64,000 bases of DNA from Azorhizobium caulinodans ORS 571. Lineage in GTDB: Bacteria > Pseudomonadota > Alphaproteobacteria > Rhizobiales > Xanthobacteraceae. Below the pieces are notes generated by a model. It had not been told where the DNA came from and made no database searches. It saw only the letters and a list, made by a program, of their open reading frames with translations. Within the stretch, counting starts at the first letter, position 1, and each line of letters opens with the position of its first letter. The position numbers were made by a program, and so were the translations under genes. The stretch is from positions 4,035,501-4,099,500 of the forward strand of contig NC_009937.1 of the NCBI RefSeq assembly GCF_000010525.1, in the 5' to 3' direction. This document shows, piece by piece, positions 48,447 to 57,071 of the stretch.

Positions 48447-49049
48447 GTGAAACTCTTCTGGTCGCCCAGAACCCGCGCCTTCCGCACGCTCTGGCTGCTG
48501 GAGGAGACGGGCGCTCCCTATGAACTGGTCCGCGTGGACCTGAATGGCGGCGACGGCATCGACGATGCCGAGTTGCTCGCCGCCAATCCCATGGGCAAGG
48601 TGCCCGCGCTGGTGGATCGTGGCATCCCCATCGCCGAGAGCGGCGCCATCGCGCTCTACGTGGCCGACCGTTTTCCCGAGGCCGGCCTTTCCCCGCCGCT
48701 GGGCGATCCCGAGCGCGGCCCCTTCCTGCACTGGATGATCTTCGTCGCCTCCTGCGTGGAGCCGGCGCTGGTGCAGAAGATGAAGGGCGTGGAACTGCCC
48801 ACCAGCGCCGCCGGCTGGGGCAGCTTCGAGAAGGTGATGTCGGTGCTGGACGCCCGCCTCAGCACCCATCCCTTCCTGGTGGGCGAGCGGTTCACGGCCG
48901 CCGACACGCTGCTCGCCACGGACCTCGGCTATTTCATCCAGGTCTTCAAGATGCTGGAGCCGCGCCCCTCCTTCACCGCCTATCTGGCGCGCTGCGCCGA
49001 ACGCCCGGCCTTCGTCCGCGCCCGCGCCATCGAGGCGGAATACGCCTGA
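48447..49049 (+). CDS. Glutathione S-transferase family protein
   Basis: 200 aa. Thioredoxin-like N-terminal domain (KLFWSPRTRAFRTLWLLEE; NPMGKVPALVDRGIPIAESG, with the cis-Pro and the ES glutathione-binding pair) and a helical C-terminal domain (RFTAADTLLATDLGY, the N-capping/hydrophobic staple). Active-site residue is probably Ser or Arg near residue 6-8. Its first base lies 25 bp after the small frame upstream; the NUDIX gene starts 7 bp after its stop. Confidence 0.92.
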   Translation: MKLFWSPRTRAFRTLWLLEETGAPYELVRVDLNGGDGIDDAELLAANPMGKVPALVDRGIPIAESGAIALYVADRFPEAGLSPPLGDPERGPFLHWMIFVASCVEPALVQKMKGVELPTSAAGWGSFEKVMSVLDARLSTHPFLVGERFTAADTLLATDLGYFIQVFKMLEPRPSFTAYLARCAERPAFVRARAIEAEYA

Positions 49050-49056
49050 GGACGCC

Positions 49057-49551
49057 TTGCGCCGCGTGCCGCCACGCGGGCAAATGTCCGGCATGTGGCT
49101 GCTCCGCTCCCTACTTCCCATCGCCCCGTTCGTCCGCCGCCTGCGCCATGGCATGACGCTGGGCGTGCGGGCCATCGCCATCCGCGACGACCGCGTGCTC
49201 CTTGTGCGCCACACCTATACGCCCGGCTGGCATCTGCCCGGCGGCGGGGTGGACGTGGGCGAGACGGCGGAGGCGGCCGCCCGGCGCGAGCTGATGGAAG
49301 AGGCCAATGCCCGCGCCACCGGCCCGCTTCTGCTGCACGGGGTCTTCTTCAATCCCCGGGTGGGCGGGCGCGACCATGTGGTGTGCTTCCGCGTGGGCGA
49401 TTTCGAGCAGGGGCCGCTCCCCGGCCCCACCTTCGAGATCGCCGAGGTCGGCACCTTTCCCCTCGGCGCCCTTCCGCCCGATACCACCACCTCGACCCGG
49501 CGGCGGCTGGAGGAGCTTGCCAGCGGACGCGCGCCGGACGATTGTTGGTAG
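49057..49551 (+). CDS. NUDIX hydrolase
   Basis: 164 aa from a TTG at 49057 with GAGGA upstream; ATGs at 49084 and 49093 are alternatives. NUDIX box GGGVDVGETAEAAARRELME followed by EANA, fitting GX5EX7REUXEEXGU except that the last Gly is Asn-Ala. Hydrolyses a nucleoside-diphosphate-linked compound. Probably cotranscribed with the GST gene. Confidence 0.88.
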   Translation: MRRVPPRGQMSGMWLLRSLLPIAPFVRRLRHGMTLGVRAIAIRDDRVLLVRHTYTPGWHLPGGGVDVGETAEAAARRELMEEANARATGPLLLHGVFFNPRVGGRDHVVCFRVGDFEQGPLPGPTFEIAEVGTFPLGALPPDTTTSTRRRLEELASGRAPDDCW

Positions 49552-49684
49552 ACAAACAAAATGGCATGATCCGGCATCCGCCGTGTCCGTATGATCCTTC
49601 GCGTGAAATTCGGGCTTGCAGCGTCGCGCGCGGCAGCGCATCACACACGGCATCGCGGTATAGAGCGGCAAGAAGGAGCGAGAG

Positions 49685-50902
49685 ATGGGAGAACCTCAGA
49701 AGGCCGAGACGGCCACCAGCACGAAGGCGGCTTTCGACTGGGCCGATCCCTTCCGTTTCGAGGACCAGCTCACGGAAGAAGAGCGCCTTGTCCGCGACAC
49801 CGCCCGTGATTATGCGCAGGAGAAGCTCCTGCCGCGCGTGACCAGCGCCTATCTCGACGAGCGCTTCGACCGCGAGATCATGAGCGAGATGGGCGAACTC
49901 GGCCTGCTCGGCGTGACCATTCCGGAGAATTACGGCGGCGCCGGCCTTGGCTATGTGTCCTACGGCCTTGCCGCCCGCGAGGTGGAGCGGGTCGATTCGG
50001 GCTATCGCTCGGCCATGAGCGTGCAGTCCTCGCTCGTCATGCACCCCATCTATGCCTATGGCGACGAGAGCCAGCGCAAGAAGTATCTGCCCAAGCTCGC
50101 CACCGGCGAGTGGGTCGGCTGCTTCGGCCTCACCGAGCCGGACGCCGGCTCCGATCCGGCCGGCATGCGCACCCGCGCCGAGAAGATTGACGGCGGCTAC
50201 CGCCTGACCGGCGCCAAGATGTGGATCACCAACTCGCCCATCGCCGACATCGCGGTGGTGTGGGCGAAGTCGGCGGCACATGGCGATGCCATCCGCGGCT
50301 TCATCGTCGAGCGCGGCATGAAGGGCTTCTCCACCCCGAAGATCGAGAAGAAGCTCTCGCTGCGCGCCTCCATCACCGGCGAGATCGTGCTGGAAGGCGT
50401 CGAGATTCCGGAAGAGAACCTGCTGCCCAACGTCTCCGGCCTGAAGGGCCCGTTCGGCTGCCTCAACCGCGCCCGCTACGGCATCGGCTGGGGCGTGCTC
50501 GGCGCGGCGGAAGCCTGCCTCGAGGCCGCCCGCCAGTACACGCTGGACCGCAAGCAGTTCGGCCGCCCGCTGGCGCAGACCCAGCTGGTGCAGAAGAAGC
50601 TGGCCGACATGTCCACGGACATCGCCTTCGGCCTGCAGGCCTGCCTGCGCGCCGGCCGCCTGTTCGACGAAGGCCAGCTGGCGCCGGAGACCATCTCCTA
50701 CATCAAGCGCAACAATTGCGGCAAAGCCCTCGACATCGCCCGCGTCGCCCGCGACATGCATGGCGGCAACGGCATCTCGGCCGAGTTCCACGTGATCCGT
50801 CACGCGGCCAACCTCGAGACGGTGAACACCTACGAGGGCACGCACGACATCCACGCGCTCATCATCGGCCGCGCCATCACCGGGCTCCAGGCTTTCTTTT
50901 GA
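49685..50902 (+). CDS. gcdH: Glutaryl-CoA dehydrogenase
   Basis: 405 aa acyl-CoA dehydrogenase of the GcdH subgroup, oxidising and decarboxylating glutaryl-CoA to crotonyl-CoA in lysine/tryptophan/aromatic catabolism. Seen: [57 protein letters not shown], and the catalytic Glu in [31 protein letters not shown] precedes the ATG. Followed by a strong terminator. Confidence 0.94.
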   Translation: MGEPQKAETATSTKAAFDWADPFRFEDQLTEEERLVRDTARDYAQEKLLPRVTSAYLDERFDREIMSEMGELGLLGVTIPENYGGAGLGYVSYGLAAREVERVDSGYRSAMSVQSSLVMHPIYAYGDESQRKKYLPKLATGEWVGCFGLTEPDAGSDPAGMRTRAEKIDGGYRLTGAKMWITNSPIADIAVVWAKSAAHGDAIRGFIVERGMKGFSTPKIEKKLSLRASITGEIVLEGVEIPEENLLPNVSGLKGPFGCLNRARYGIGWGVLGAAEACLEAARQYTLDRKQFGRPLAQTQLVQKKLADMSTDIAFGLQACLRAGRLFDEGQLAPETISYIKRNNCGKALDIARVARDMHGGNGISAEFHVIRHAANLETVNTYEGTHDIHALIIGRAITGLQAFF

Positions 50903-50976
50903 GAAAGCTATTCTCCTGAGACCCCCCTTCTTCCGGGAAGGATTCTCAGAGGCGCCTGCGTCACCTGACAAACACC

Positions 50977-51008
50977 GCCCCGGCTTCCCGCGAAGCCGGG
51001 GCTTTTTT
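50977..51008 (+). terminator. Intrinsic terminator of gcdH
   Basis: Perfect 11-bp stem GCCCCGGCTTC/GAAGCCGGGGC, loop CCGC, then TTTTTT. Confidence 0.9.
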
Positions 51009-51109
51009 GTGCGCCGAGGGACGGGCTCTCGGCGCGAGGGGACAGCCACCGTTGTCTCTCCCACGCGGACGCCCTAGCGTCCGGATCCTCGTCCCGCCCG
51101 AAGGTCTTC

Positions 51110-52315
51110 ATGCCGCCCAGAGACATCGCCATCGCCGGATGCGGACCGGCCGGTCTTGCCGCCGCCCTCCTCCTTCATCGCGACGGCCACCGCGTCGCGC
51201 TCTACGAGCGCTTCGAGACGGCGCGGCCGGTCGGATCCGGCCTGATGATCCAGCCGACCGGCCGCGCCGTGCTGCGGGCGCTGGGGCTGGAGGCCACCAC
51301 CGCGGCAGCCGGCGCCCCCATTGAGCGCCTGTTCGGCTTGAGCGAGCCGTCCGGCCGCGCCGTGCTCGACGTGCGCTATGACGCGCTGGGAGCGGACGCG
51401 CCGCGCGGCATCGGCATCCACCGGGCGGCCCTGTTCCACACCCTGCACGAGGCCGTGCGCGCAGAAGGCATTCCGGTCTTCACCGGGCGCCCCATCTCGT
51501 CCTCCACCCACACGGCGGACGGGCGGCGGCATGTGGTCTTCGCGGATGGCACGCACAGCGCACCCGTCGATCTCGTGGTGGATGCGCTCGGCACCTCCAG
51601 TCCGCTGGCGCCGCCCACCGGCCGGCCTCTGCCCTATGGCGCTTTGTGGGCGACGCTGGACTGGGTGGATGACGCCGGTTTCGACGCCGAGGCGCTGGAG
51701 CAGCGCTATGAGCGCGCGAGCCGCATGGTGGGCGTGCTGCCCATCGGCCGTACGGCACCTGACGGGCCGCGCAAGCTGGCCTTCTTCTGGTCTCTTCGCG
51801 CCGATCATCTGGAGGCGTGGCGATCGGCCGGGCTCGCCCCCTGGAAGGCCGAGGCGCAGACGCTCTGGCCCCGCATCGCGCCACTGCTGGCGCAGATCGA
51901 CGATCCCGCCCAGCTCACCTTCGCCCGTTATGCCCACCGCACCCTGCCGGTGCCGACCGAACCCGGCCTGATCCATCTCGGCGATGCCTGGCATTCCACG
52001 AGCCCCCAACTGGGCCAGGGCGCCAACATGGCCCTGCTGGACGCCTATGCGCTCGCCCTCGCTTTACGCCAGACCGACACCGTGGCCGCCGCCTGCACCC
52101 GCGCGGTGGCGCTGCGGCGCGCCCATGTGCGGCTCTATCAGGGCATGAGCACGCTGTTCACGCCGGTCTACCAGTCCGACGGAACCCTGCTGCCTCTGGC
52201 CCGCGACTGGATTGCCGGGCCCCTCGCGAAAATCTGGCCCTTGCCCCCGCTGCTCGCGACCATCGTCAGCGGCCTCGTTGGCGATCCGCTGGCGCGGCTG
52301 GGACTGGAGGGATAG
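51110..52315 (+). CDS. FAD-dependent monooxygenase/oxidoreductase
   Basis: 401 aa. GxGxxG as IAIAGCGPAGLAAALLLHRD at the N-terminus, VDLVVDALGTSSPL in the middle and HLGDAWHSTSPQLGQGANMA as the late FAD-binding GD motif. Belongs to the UbiH/PHBH-like class; the C-terminal ~60 residues are helical. No partner gene; substrate unknown. Confidence 0.88.
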   Translation: MPPRDIAIAGCGPAGLAAALLLHRDGHRVALYERFETARPVGSGLMIQPTGRAVLRALGLEATTAAAGAPIERLFGLSEPSGRAVLDVRYDALGADAPRGIGIHRAALFHTLHEAVRAEGIPVFTGRPISSSTHTADGRRHVVFADGTHSAPVDLVVDALGTSSPLAPPTGRPLPYGALWATLDWVDDAGFDAEALEQRYERASRMVGVLPIGRTAPDGPRKLAFFWSLRADHLEAWRSAGLAPWKAEAQTLWPRIAPLLAQIDDPAQLTFARYAHRTLPVPTEPGLIHLGDAWHSTSPQLGQGANMALLDAYALALALRQTDTVAAACTRAVALRRAHVRLYQGMSTLFTPVYQSDGTLLPLARDWIAGPLAKIWPLPPLLATIVSGLVGDPLARLGLEG

Positions 52316-52353
52316 GGGGTCGTGGAAGGAGGCGCAGCTCTGGGCTCAAAGGC

Positions 52354-52674
52354 TCACGTCGGCTTCCAAGTGCCCTCCTCGATGGCGCGCAACATGCGCT
52401 TTGCACTGAAGGCTTGCGAACAATAGCCAAGCGACGCAATTCCCTGCATCGCTTCCGTCGCCGCGGCCGAAAGCGTCAGGGTTGCGATCGCAGCATCCAG
52501 TCGAACCTGGATGTTCGGGTGCGCCAGCAGCGGCAGCAACGCTTGTCGCTCATCCCCTGGCCGAACCTGCAATTCGGCCATCACCTTGTCCAATTCATCG
52601 TAAGCTCGATTATAAGCAGCATCCTCCAACCAATCGTCAGCCCTTTTCATCTCCAGCGACACGTCGATGAAGAG
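52354..52674 (-). CDS. Immunity-like small protein (DUF2019-like), copy 4, N-terminally broken
   Basis: Last unit of the array. Relative to the other copies a one-base deletion near the start leaves the ancestral GTG (52724) followed at once by a TAA, so translation could only begin inside, at GTG 52674 or ATG 52662. The remaining ~102 residues (EMKRADDWLEDAAYNRAYDE to MLRAIEEGTWKPT) are intact and closest to copy 2. Probably a decaying gene, or expressed as a shortened form. Confidence 0.7.
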   Translation of the reverse strand, partial: LFIDVSLEMKRADDWLEDAAYNRAYDELDKVMAELQVRPGDERQALLPLLAHPNIQVRLDAAIATLTLSAAATEAMQGIASLGYCSQAFSAKRMLRAIEEGTWKPT

Positions 52675-52730
52675 AGCAACAAGCTTGTTTATTGACTGCT
52701 TCGCGAGTTTTATAGCTCAGACACGACGAT

Positions 52731-53102
52731 TCACGTCGGTTTCCAAGAACCCTCATCGATTGCTTGCAACATACTTCTTGCACGGACAGCTTGCCAACAA
52801 TAACCCAGTGACGCAATTCCCCGCATCGCTTCCGTCGCAGCTGGAGAAAGCGCCAAAGTGGCCGTCGCAGCGTCGAGCCGAACCTGGATGTCTGAATGAG
52901 CCAGAAGCGGTAGCAGCGCGTGCCGCTCATCCCCTGGCCGTGCCCGCAGTTCGACCGTCACTTTGCGCTGCTTGTCGTAAGCCCGATTATACGCGCCATT
53001 CTCCATCCAATCGTCAGCCCGCTTCATCTCCAGCGACAGATCGATGAAAAGCGCGACAAGCTCATCCATTGTGAGCTTCTGGAGTTTGCCGAGCTTAGGC
53101 AT
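52731..53102 (-). CDS. Immunity-like small protein (DUF2019-like), copy 3
   Basis: 123 aa, helical. MPKLGKLQKLTMDELVALFI, DLSLEMKRADDWMENGAYNR, then HEAT-like ALLPLLAHSDIQVRLDAATA and GIASLGYCWQAVRARSMLQA. More divergent than copies 1, 2 and 4. Starts 6 bp after copy 2. See copy 1 for the role inferred. Confidence 0.85.
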   Translation of the reverse strand: MPKLGKLQKLTMDELVALFIDLSLEMKRADDWMENGAYNRAYDKQRKVTVELRARPGDERHALLPLLAHSDIQVRLDAATATLALSPAATEAMRGIASLGYCWQAVRARSMLQAIDEGSWKPT

Positions 53103-53108
53103 GACGGC

Positions 53109-53480
53109 TCACGTGGGCTTCCAAGTGCCCTCCTCGATGGCGCGCAACATGCGCTTTGCACTGAAGGCTTGCGAACAATAGCCAAGCGACGCAATTCCCT
53201 GCATCGCTTCCGTCGCCACGGCCGAAAGCGTCAGGGTTGCGACGGCCGCGTTGAGACGCACCTGGATGTTCGGATGCGTGAGCAGCGGCAGCAAGGCGTA
53301 TCGCCCATCCCCTGACCGAACCTGCAATTCGGCCATCACCTTGTCCAATTTATCGTAAGCGCGATTATAAGCTCCATTCTCCAACCAGTCGTCAGCCCTT
53401 TTCATCTCCAGCGACACGTCGATGAAGAGAGCAACAAGCTCGTCCGTTGAGAGCTTCTGGAGTTTTCCCAGCTTAGGCAT
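53109..53480 (-). CDS. Immunity-like small protein (DUF2019-like), copy 2
   Basis: 123 aa, same layout as its neighbours: KLSTDELVALFIDVSLEMKR, KLDKVMAELQVRSGDGRYAL, ATLTLSAVATEAMQGIASLG. Shares with copy 4 the VMAELQVR and AFSAKRMLRAIEEGTWKPT variants, so these two separated most recently. Starts 6 bp after copy 1. Confidence 0.85.
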   Translation of the reverse strand: MPKLGKLQKLSTDELVALFIDVSLEMKRADDWLENGAYNRAYDKLDKVMAELQVRSGDGRYALLPLLTHPNIQVRLNAAVATLTLSAVATEAMQGIASLGYCSQAFSAKRMLRAIEEGTWKPT

Positions 53481-53486
53481 GACGGC

Positions 53487-53858
53487 TCACGTCGGCGTCC
53501 AAGTGCCCTCCTCGATGGCGCGCAACATGCGCTTCGCACTGACGGCTTGCGAACAATAGCCAAGCGAGGCAATTCCCTGCATGGCTTCCGTCGCCTCGGC
53601 CGAAAGCGCCAGAGTGGCAGTCGCAGCGTCCAGTCGAACCTGGATGTTCGGGTGCGCGAGCAAAGGCAGCAACGCACGGCGTTCGTCGCCCGGACGCCGC
53701 TGCAATTCCGCCCTTACGTCGCGCAACTTCTTGTGCGCCCGATTATAAGCACCATTCTCTAACCAGTCGTCAGCCCTCTTCATCTCCAGCGACAGATCAA
53801 TGAATAGTGCAACTAGTTCGTCCGTGGGGCGCATAGAAATTTCTGGTTTCGATGTCAT
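53487..53858 (-). CDS. Immunity-like small protein (DUF2019-like), copy 1
   Basis: 123 aa. Own N-terminus MTSKPEISMRPTDELVALFI, then the shared body (DLSLEMKRADDWLENGAYNR; RALLPLLAHPNIQVRLDAAT). The helical, HEAT-like pattern resembles DUF2019. Its ATG overlaps the toxin-like gene's stop by 4 bp, the standard toxin-then-immunity order, so an antidote role is inferred. Three paralogues follow at a fixed 378-bp spacing. Confidence 0.85.
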   Translation of the reverse strand: MTSKPEISMRPTDELVALFIDLSLEMKRADDWLENGAYNRAHKKLRDVRAELQRRPGDERRALLPLLAHPNIQVRLDAATATLALSAEATEAMQGIASLGYCSQAVSAKRMLRAIEEGTWTPT

Positions 53859-54709
53859 TTTAGAATTCCATTATCGCGAAGAACTTGAAGACCAAAATCA
53901 CGTTTTTCCTGAAATGTTTTTCCCTTCAAATAATTTCTTGGAGACGCATTTAATTCATCCTGATATCTACTATAATATCCATTTATTTCCCAGTGTTTGA
54001 ACCTAGATATTCGCACCTTGTTGCTCGGCGCTTCCACATCTTCCTTTCGAATACCTCGCTCTCCGACAGAACTCTGCTCGACAATGTGATGTACGTCGGT
54101 CCCCTGCCTATCCTCCGCCGCATCCTTCTGCAGTTCGTCCAGCGGCTTTGGTCCTTCGAGATAAGAGGTGATGTATCCGCCATAGGAATCATACAACCAG
54201 AAGCCAGCGACAACACCGAGTATGACGAGCGCCGTCGTCACCGGATTGGCGATGGCAACGGCCGCCAGCGCCGTGGCCGCACGTAGGGCCCACTGCGCCG
54301 CCAAACGCGCGATCAGAATGGCCGCACGCGATGTCGGGGGAGGCACGGGCGGTATAACAGGCGGCGGTTCCTGCAGCGGCGGGCCGCCGTTGGACGGCCA
54401 GATGGCGATGAACAGGCGGCCATTCCGCATCCCTTGATAGGGATTATCCTCGGCGTCACCGACCTCGCGGAACGCACCTGATGCGCCCGTGTCAGTCCAT
54501 CGGCCACTCTCCTTCCCCATTCCGGCCGGGTTGCGGGGCTGATTGGGATCATAGTCCTTCCTGCGCCACATCTGGCCGAGAAGCAGGCCCTTCGCCAGAA
54601 AGCTGGCCGCTGCCAGATCGCACCGCAGACGCAGCATTTCCAGCGCATCGTCGGCATTCCCTCCTCTACTGCCTTCGCGGGTCAGCCATGGGTGTCTGGC
54701 AGCAATCAT
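53855..54709 (-). CDS. Putative polymorphic-toxin-like protein with C-terminal HH-motif nuclease domain
   Basis: 284 aa from the ATG at 54709 (GGAGGGGATGGA upstream; the frame is open to a TTG at 54802). The N-terminal part has MWRRKDYDPNQPRNPAGMGK followed by ESGRWTD, a tract seen in phage-head and toxin-delivery proteins. A poly-Pro stretch and a ~45-residue hydrophobic Ala-rich region follow. The last ~90 residues carry TDVHHIVEQSSVGERGIRKE, NKVRISRFKHWEINGYYS and SPRNYLKGKTFQEKRDFGLQ, resembling HNH/AHH-type nuclease toxin tips with paired His. Composition is less GC-rich than the surroundings. Followed by four immunity-like genes. Toxin activity is inference. Confidence 0.65.
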   Translation of the reverse strand: MIAARHPWLTREGSRGGNADDALEMLRLRCDLAAASFLAKGLLLGQMWRRKDYDPNQPRNPAGMGKESGRWTDTGASGAFREVGDAEDNPYQGMRNGRLFIAIWPSNGGPPLQEPPPVIPPVPPPTSRAAILIARLAAQWALRAATALAAVAIANPVTTALVILGVVAGFWLYDSYGGYITSYLEGPKPLDELQKDAAEDRQGTDVHHIVEQSSVGERGIRKEDVEAPSNKVRISRFKHWEINGYYSRYQDELNASPRNYLKGKTFQEKRDFGLQVLRDNGILK

Positions 54710-54903
54710 TCCATCCCCTCCCTCGCCTTCCGCAGCGACGGAAATAAGGTATATTTTCCTAGGATCAAATTCAAGAACAAAGTTGGATGCGCCGCTGGCC
54801 AACCCGCCCCCTCTGGCGTTCCCGCCCAGCGCGGGTAAGCTGACGTCCGCACCTAAGGCACGGGGATTGCATCCCGCGGGCCGGAAGTTGCGTGGAGGCC
54901 CTC

Positions 54904-56292
54904 ATGACCTATGTCCATCAAGTGGGAAGCCGGCGGTTCGCCTTTGCGGACCTGAAGGAGCTGATGGCCAAGGCGACGCCGCCCCGCTCCGGCGACATGC
55001 TGGCCGGCATCGCAGCCGCAACGGCGGAGGAGAACGTCGCCGCCAAGATGGCGTTGGCGGACGTGCCGCTGAAGACCTTTCTCTCTGAGGCGCTCGTGCC
55101 CTACGAGACCGACGAGGTGACCCGCCTCATCATCGACGGGCATGATGCGGCCGCCTTCGCCCCCGTCTCTGCCTTCACGGTGGGCGATTTCCGGGACTGG
55201 CTGCTCTCGGAAGCGGCGGACAGCGCCGCCCTCGCCCGCCTCGCCCCCGGTCTCACGCCCGAGATGGTGGCCGCCGTCTCCAAGCTGATGCGCAATCAGG
55301 ATCTCATTCTGATAGCGAAGAAATGCCGGGTAGTGACGCGCTTCCGCAACACCATCGGCCTGCCCGGCACGCTCGCCGTGCGCCTGCAGCCCAACCATCC
55401 CACGGATGACCCGGCCGGCATTTCCGCCGCCATGCTCGACGGCCTGCTCTATGGCTGCGGCGATGCGGTGATCGGCATCAATCCCGCCTCCGACAGCCTG
55501 CCGGTTCTCGACCGGCTCATCAAACTCACCGCCGAAGTGATCGAGCGCTTCGACATTCCCACCCAGAGCTGCATCCTCACCCACGTCACCTCGTCCATCG
55601 AGCTGATGAACCGGGGCGCGCCGGTGGATCTCGTCTTTCAGTCCATCGCCGGCACGGAGGCCGCAAACCGCTCCTTCGGCATCGACCTTGCGGTGCTGAA
55701 GGAAGGCACGGATGCCGCCCGCGCCCTGAAGCGCGGCACCGTGGGCCAGAACGCCATGTATTTCGAGACCGGACAGGGCTCGGCCCTCTCCGCCAATGCC
55801 CATCACGGCGTGGACCAGCAGACGCTGGAGGCCCGCGCCTATGGGGTGGCCCGCGTGTTCGAGCCGCTGCTCGTCAACACCGTGGTCGGCTTCATCGGGC
55901 CGGAATATCTCTATGACGGCAAGCAGATCATCCGCGCCGGGCTGGAGGACCATTTCTGCGGCAAGCTGCTCGGCGTGCCGCTGGGCGTGGACGTCTGCTA
56001 CACCAATCATGCCGAGGCCGATCAGGACGACATGGACACGCTGCTCACCTTGCTGGCGGCGGCGGGCGTCACCTACATCATGGGCATTCCCGGCGCCGAT
56101 GACGTGATGCTCAACTATCAGTCCACCTCCTTCCACGATGCGCTCTATGTGCGCGAGGTGTTCGGCGCCAGGCGCGCGCCCGAATTCGAAGGGTGGCTGG
56201 AGCGCATGGCCATCACCGGGCCGGACGGGCGCCTCCTGCCCGCCACCGGCAGCCACCCGCTGCTCGGCTTCGCCACGGAGCGCGCGGCATGA
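54904..56292 (+). CDS. eutB: Ethanolamine ammonia-lyase, large subunit
   Basis: 462 aa. Splits ethanolamine to acetaldehyde and ammonia with adenosylcobalamin, together with EutC. Seen: RFAFADLKELMAKATPPRSG, QPNHPTDDPAGISAAMLDGL, LTHVTSSIELMNRGAPVDLV, FETGQGSALSANAHHGVDQQ and FIGPEYLYDGKQIIRAGLED, the conserved substrate/cofactor barrel. The ATG at 54904 follows GTGGAGG; GTG at 54892 is an alternative. Overlaps eutC by 4 bp. No B12 riboswitch is seen upstream and no microcompartment genes are present. Confidence 0.96.
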   Translation: MTYVHQVGSRRFAFADLKELMAKATPPRSGDMLAGIAAATAEENVAAKMALADVPLKTFLSEALVPYETDEVTRLIIDGHDAAAFAPVSAFTVGDFRDWLLSEAADSAALARLAPGLTPEMVAAVSKLMRNQDLILIAKKCRVVTRFRNTIGLPGTLAVRLQPNHPTDDPAGISAAMLDGLLYGCGDAVIGINPASDSLPVLDRLIKLTAEVIERFDIPTQSCILTHVTSSIELMNRGAPVDLVFQSIAGTEAANRSFGIDLAVLKEGTDAARALKRGTVGQNAMYFETGQGSALSANAHHGVDQQTLEARAYGVARVFEPLLVNTVVGFIGPEYLYDGKQIIRAGLEDHFCGKLLGVPLGVDVCYTNHAEADQDDMDTLLTLLAAAGVTYIMGIPGADDVMLNYQSTSFHDALYVREVFGARRAPEFEGWLERMAITGPDGRLLPATGSHPLLGFATERAA

Positions 56293-57062
56293 GCACCAAG
56301 CGCGATCCCTGGCTCGGCCTTGCCCGCCACACCCCCGCCCGCATTGCGCTCGGCCGCACCGGCGCCAGCCTGCCCACCGCCGAGGTGCTGAAGTTCGCGC
56401 TCGCCCATGCGCAGGCGCGCGATGCCGTGCACACGCCCTTCGATGCCGCCGCCACGGCAGAGGGCGTGCGGGCGCTCGGTTTCGAGACGCTGGACGTGAC
56501 GAGCGCCGCGCCCGCCCGCGACATCTATCTGCGGCGGCCCGATCTCGGCCGCCGCCTCTCGGATGAGAGCCGCACGCGCCTCGCCGCACGCACGGACGCG
56601 CCGATAGATCTGGCGCTGGTCGTGGCGGACGGCCTGTCTTCGGCGGCGGTGCATGCGCAGGCGGTGCCCTTCCTCGCCGCGCTGAAGCCGTGGATCGCCT
56701 CCGAGGGCTGGCGCACCGGCCCGGTGGTGGTCGCTCGGGAAGCTCGGGTGGCGCTGGGGGACGAGGTGGGCCAGTTGCTGAAGGCGCGCGCGGTGGCGGT
56801 GCTGATCGGCGAGCGGCCCGGCCTCTCCTCGCCCGACAGCCTCGGCCTCTATCTCACGCTCAACCCGCAAGTGGGCTGCAACGATGCCCAGCGCAACTGC
56901 ATTTCCAATGTGCGGGCAGAGGGGCTGTCGCATGAAGCCGCGGCCTTCAAGCTCGCCTGGCTGCTGAAGGAGGCGTTCCGGCGCAGCCTGACGGGCGTGG
57001 ACCTGAAGGACGAGAGCGACGACTTTCTCGTGGACGGCCGTCCGCCCCTGCGCCTCGCCTGA
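56289..57062 (+). CDS. eutC: Ethanolamine ammonia-lyase, small subunit
   Basis: 257 aa. Seen: RIALGRTGASLPTAEVLKFA, LAHAQARDAVHTPFD, LDVTSAAPARDIYLRRPDLG, VADGLSSAAVHAQAVPFL and LIGERPGLSSPDSLGLYLT, QVGCNDAQRNCISNVRAEGL, all EutC signatures for cobalamin binding. Translationally coupled to eutB (ATGA). Confidence 0.96.
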   Translation: MSTKRDPWLGLARHTPARIALGRTGASLPTAEVLKFALAHAQARDAVHTPFDAAATAEGVRALGFETLDVTSAAPARDIYLRRPDLGRRLSDESRTRLAARTDAPIDLALVVADGLSSAAVHAQAVPFLAALKPWIASEGWRTGPVVVAREARVALGDEVGQLLKARAVAVLIGERPGLSSPDSLGLYLTLNPQVGCNDAQRNCISNVRAEGLSHEAAAFKLAWLLKEAFRRSLTGVDLKDESDDFLVDGRPPLRLA

Positions 57063-57071
57063 ACTGCGGTC

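Larger units (their letters stand above)
52354..53858 (-). repeat. Four-unit tandem gene array, 378-bp period
   Basis: Unit starts fall at 53858, 53480, 53102 and (ancestral) 52724: exactly 378 bp each, a 372-bp gene plus a 6-bp spacer. The last unit is one base short. Arisen by unequal crossing-over, then diverged. Confidence 0.9.

Noticed and set aside
52920-53315. Plus-strand frames across the four-unit array
   Set aside because: They are antisense to the array genes; the minus-strand copies have conserved protein-level variation and regular starts.
54710-54802. Longer N-terminus for the toxin-like protein
   Set aside because: The TTG-started extension is AT-rich and contains a promoter-like TTGAAT/TATACC pair; the ATG at 54709 has a strong ribosome-binding site.
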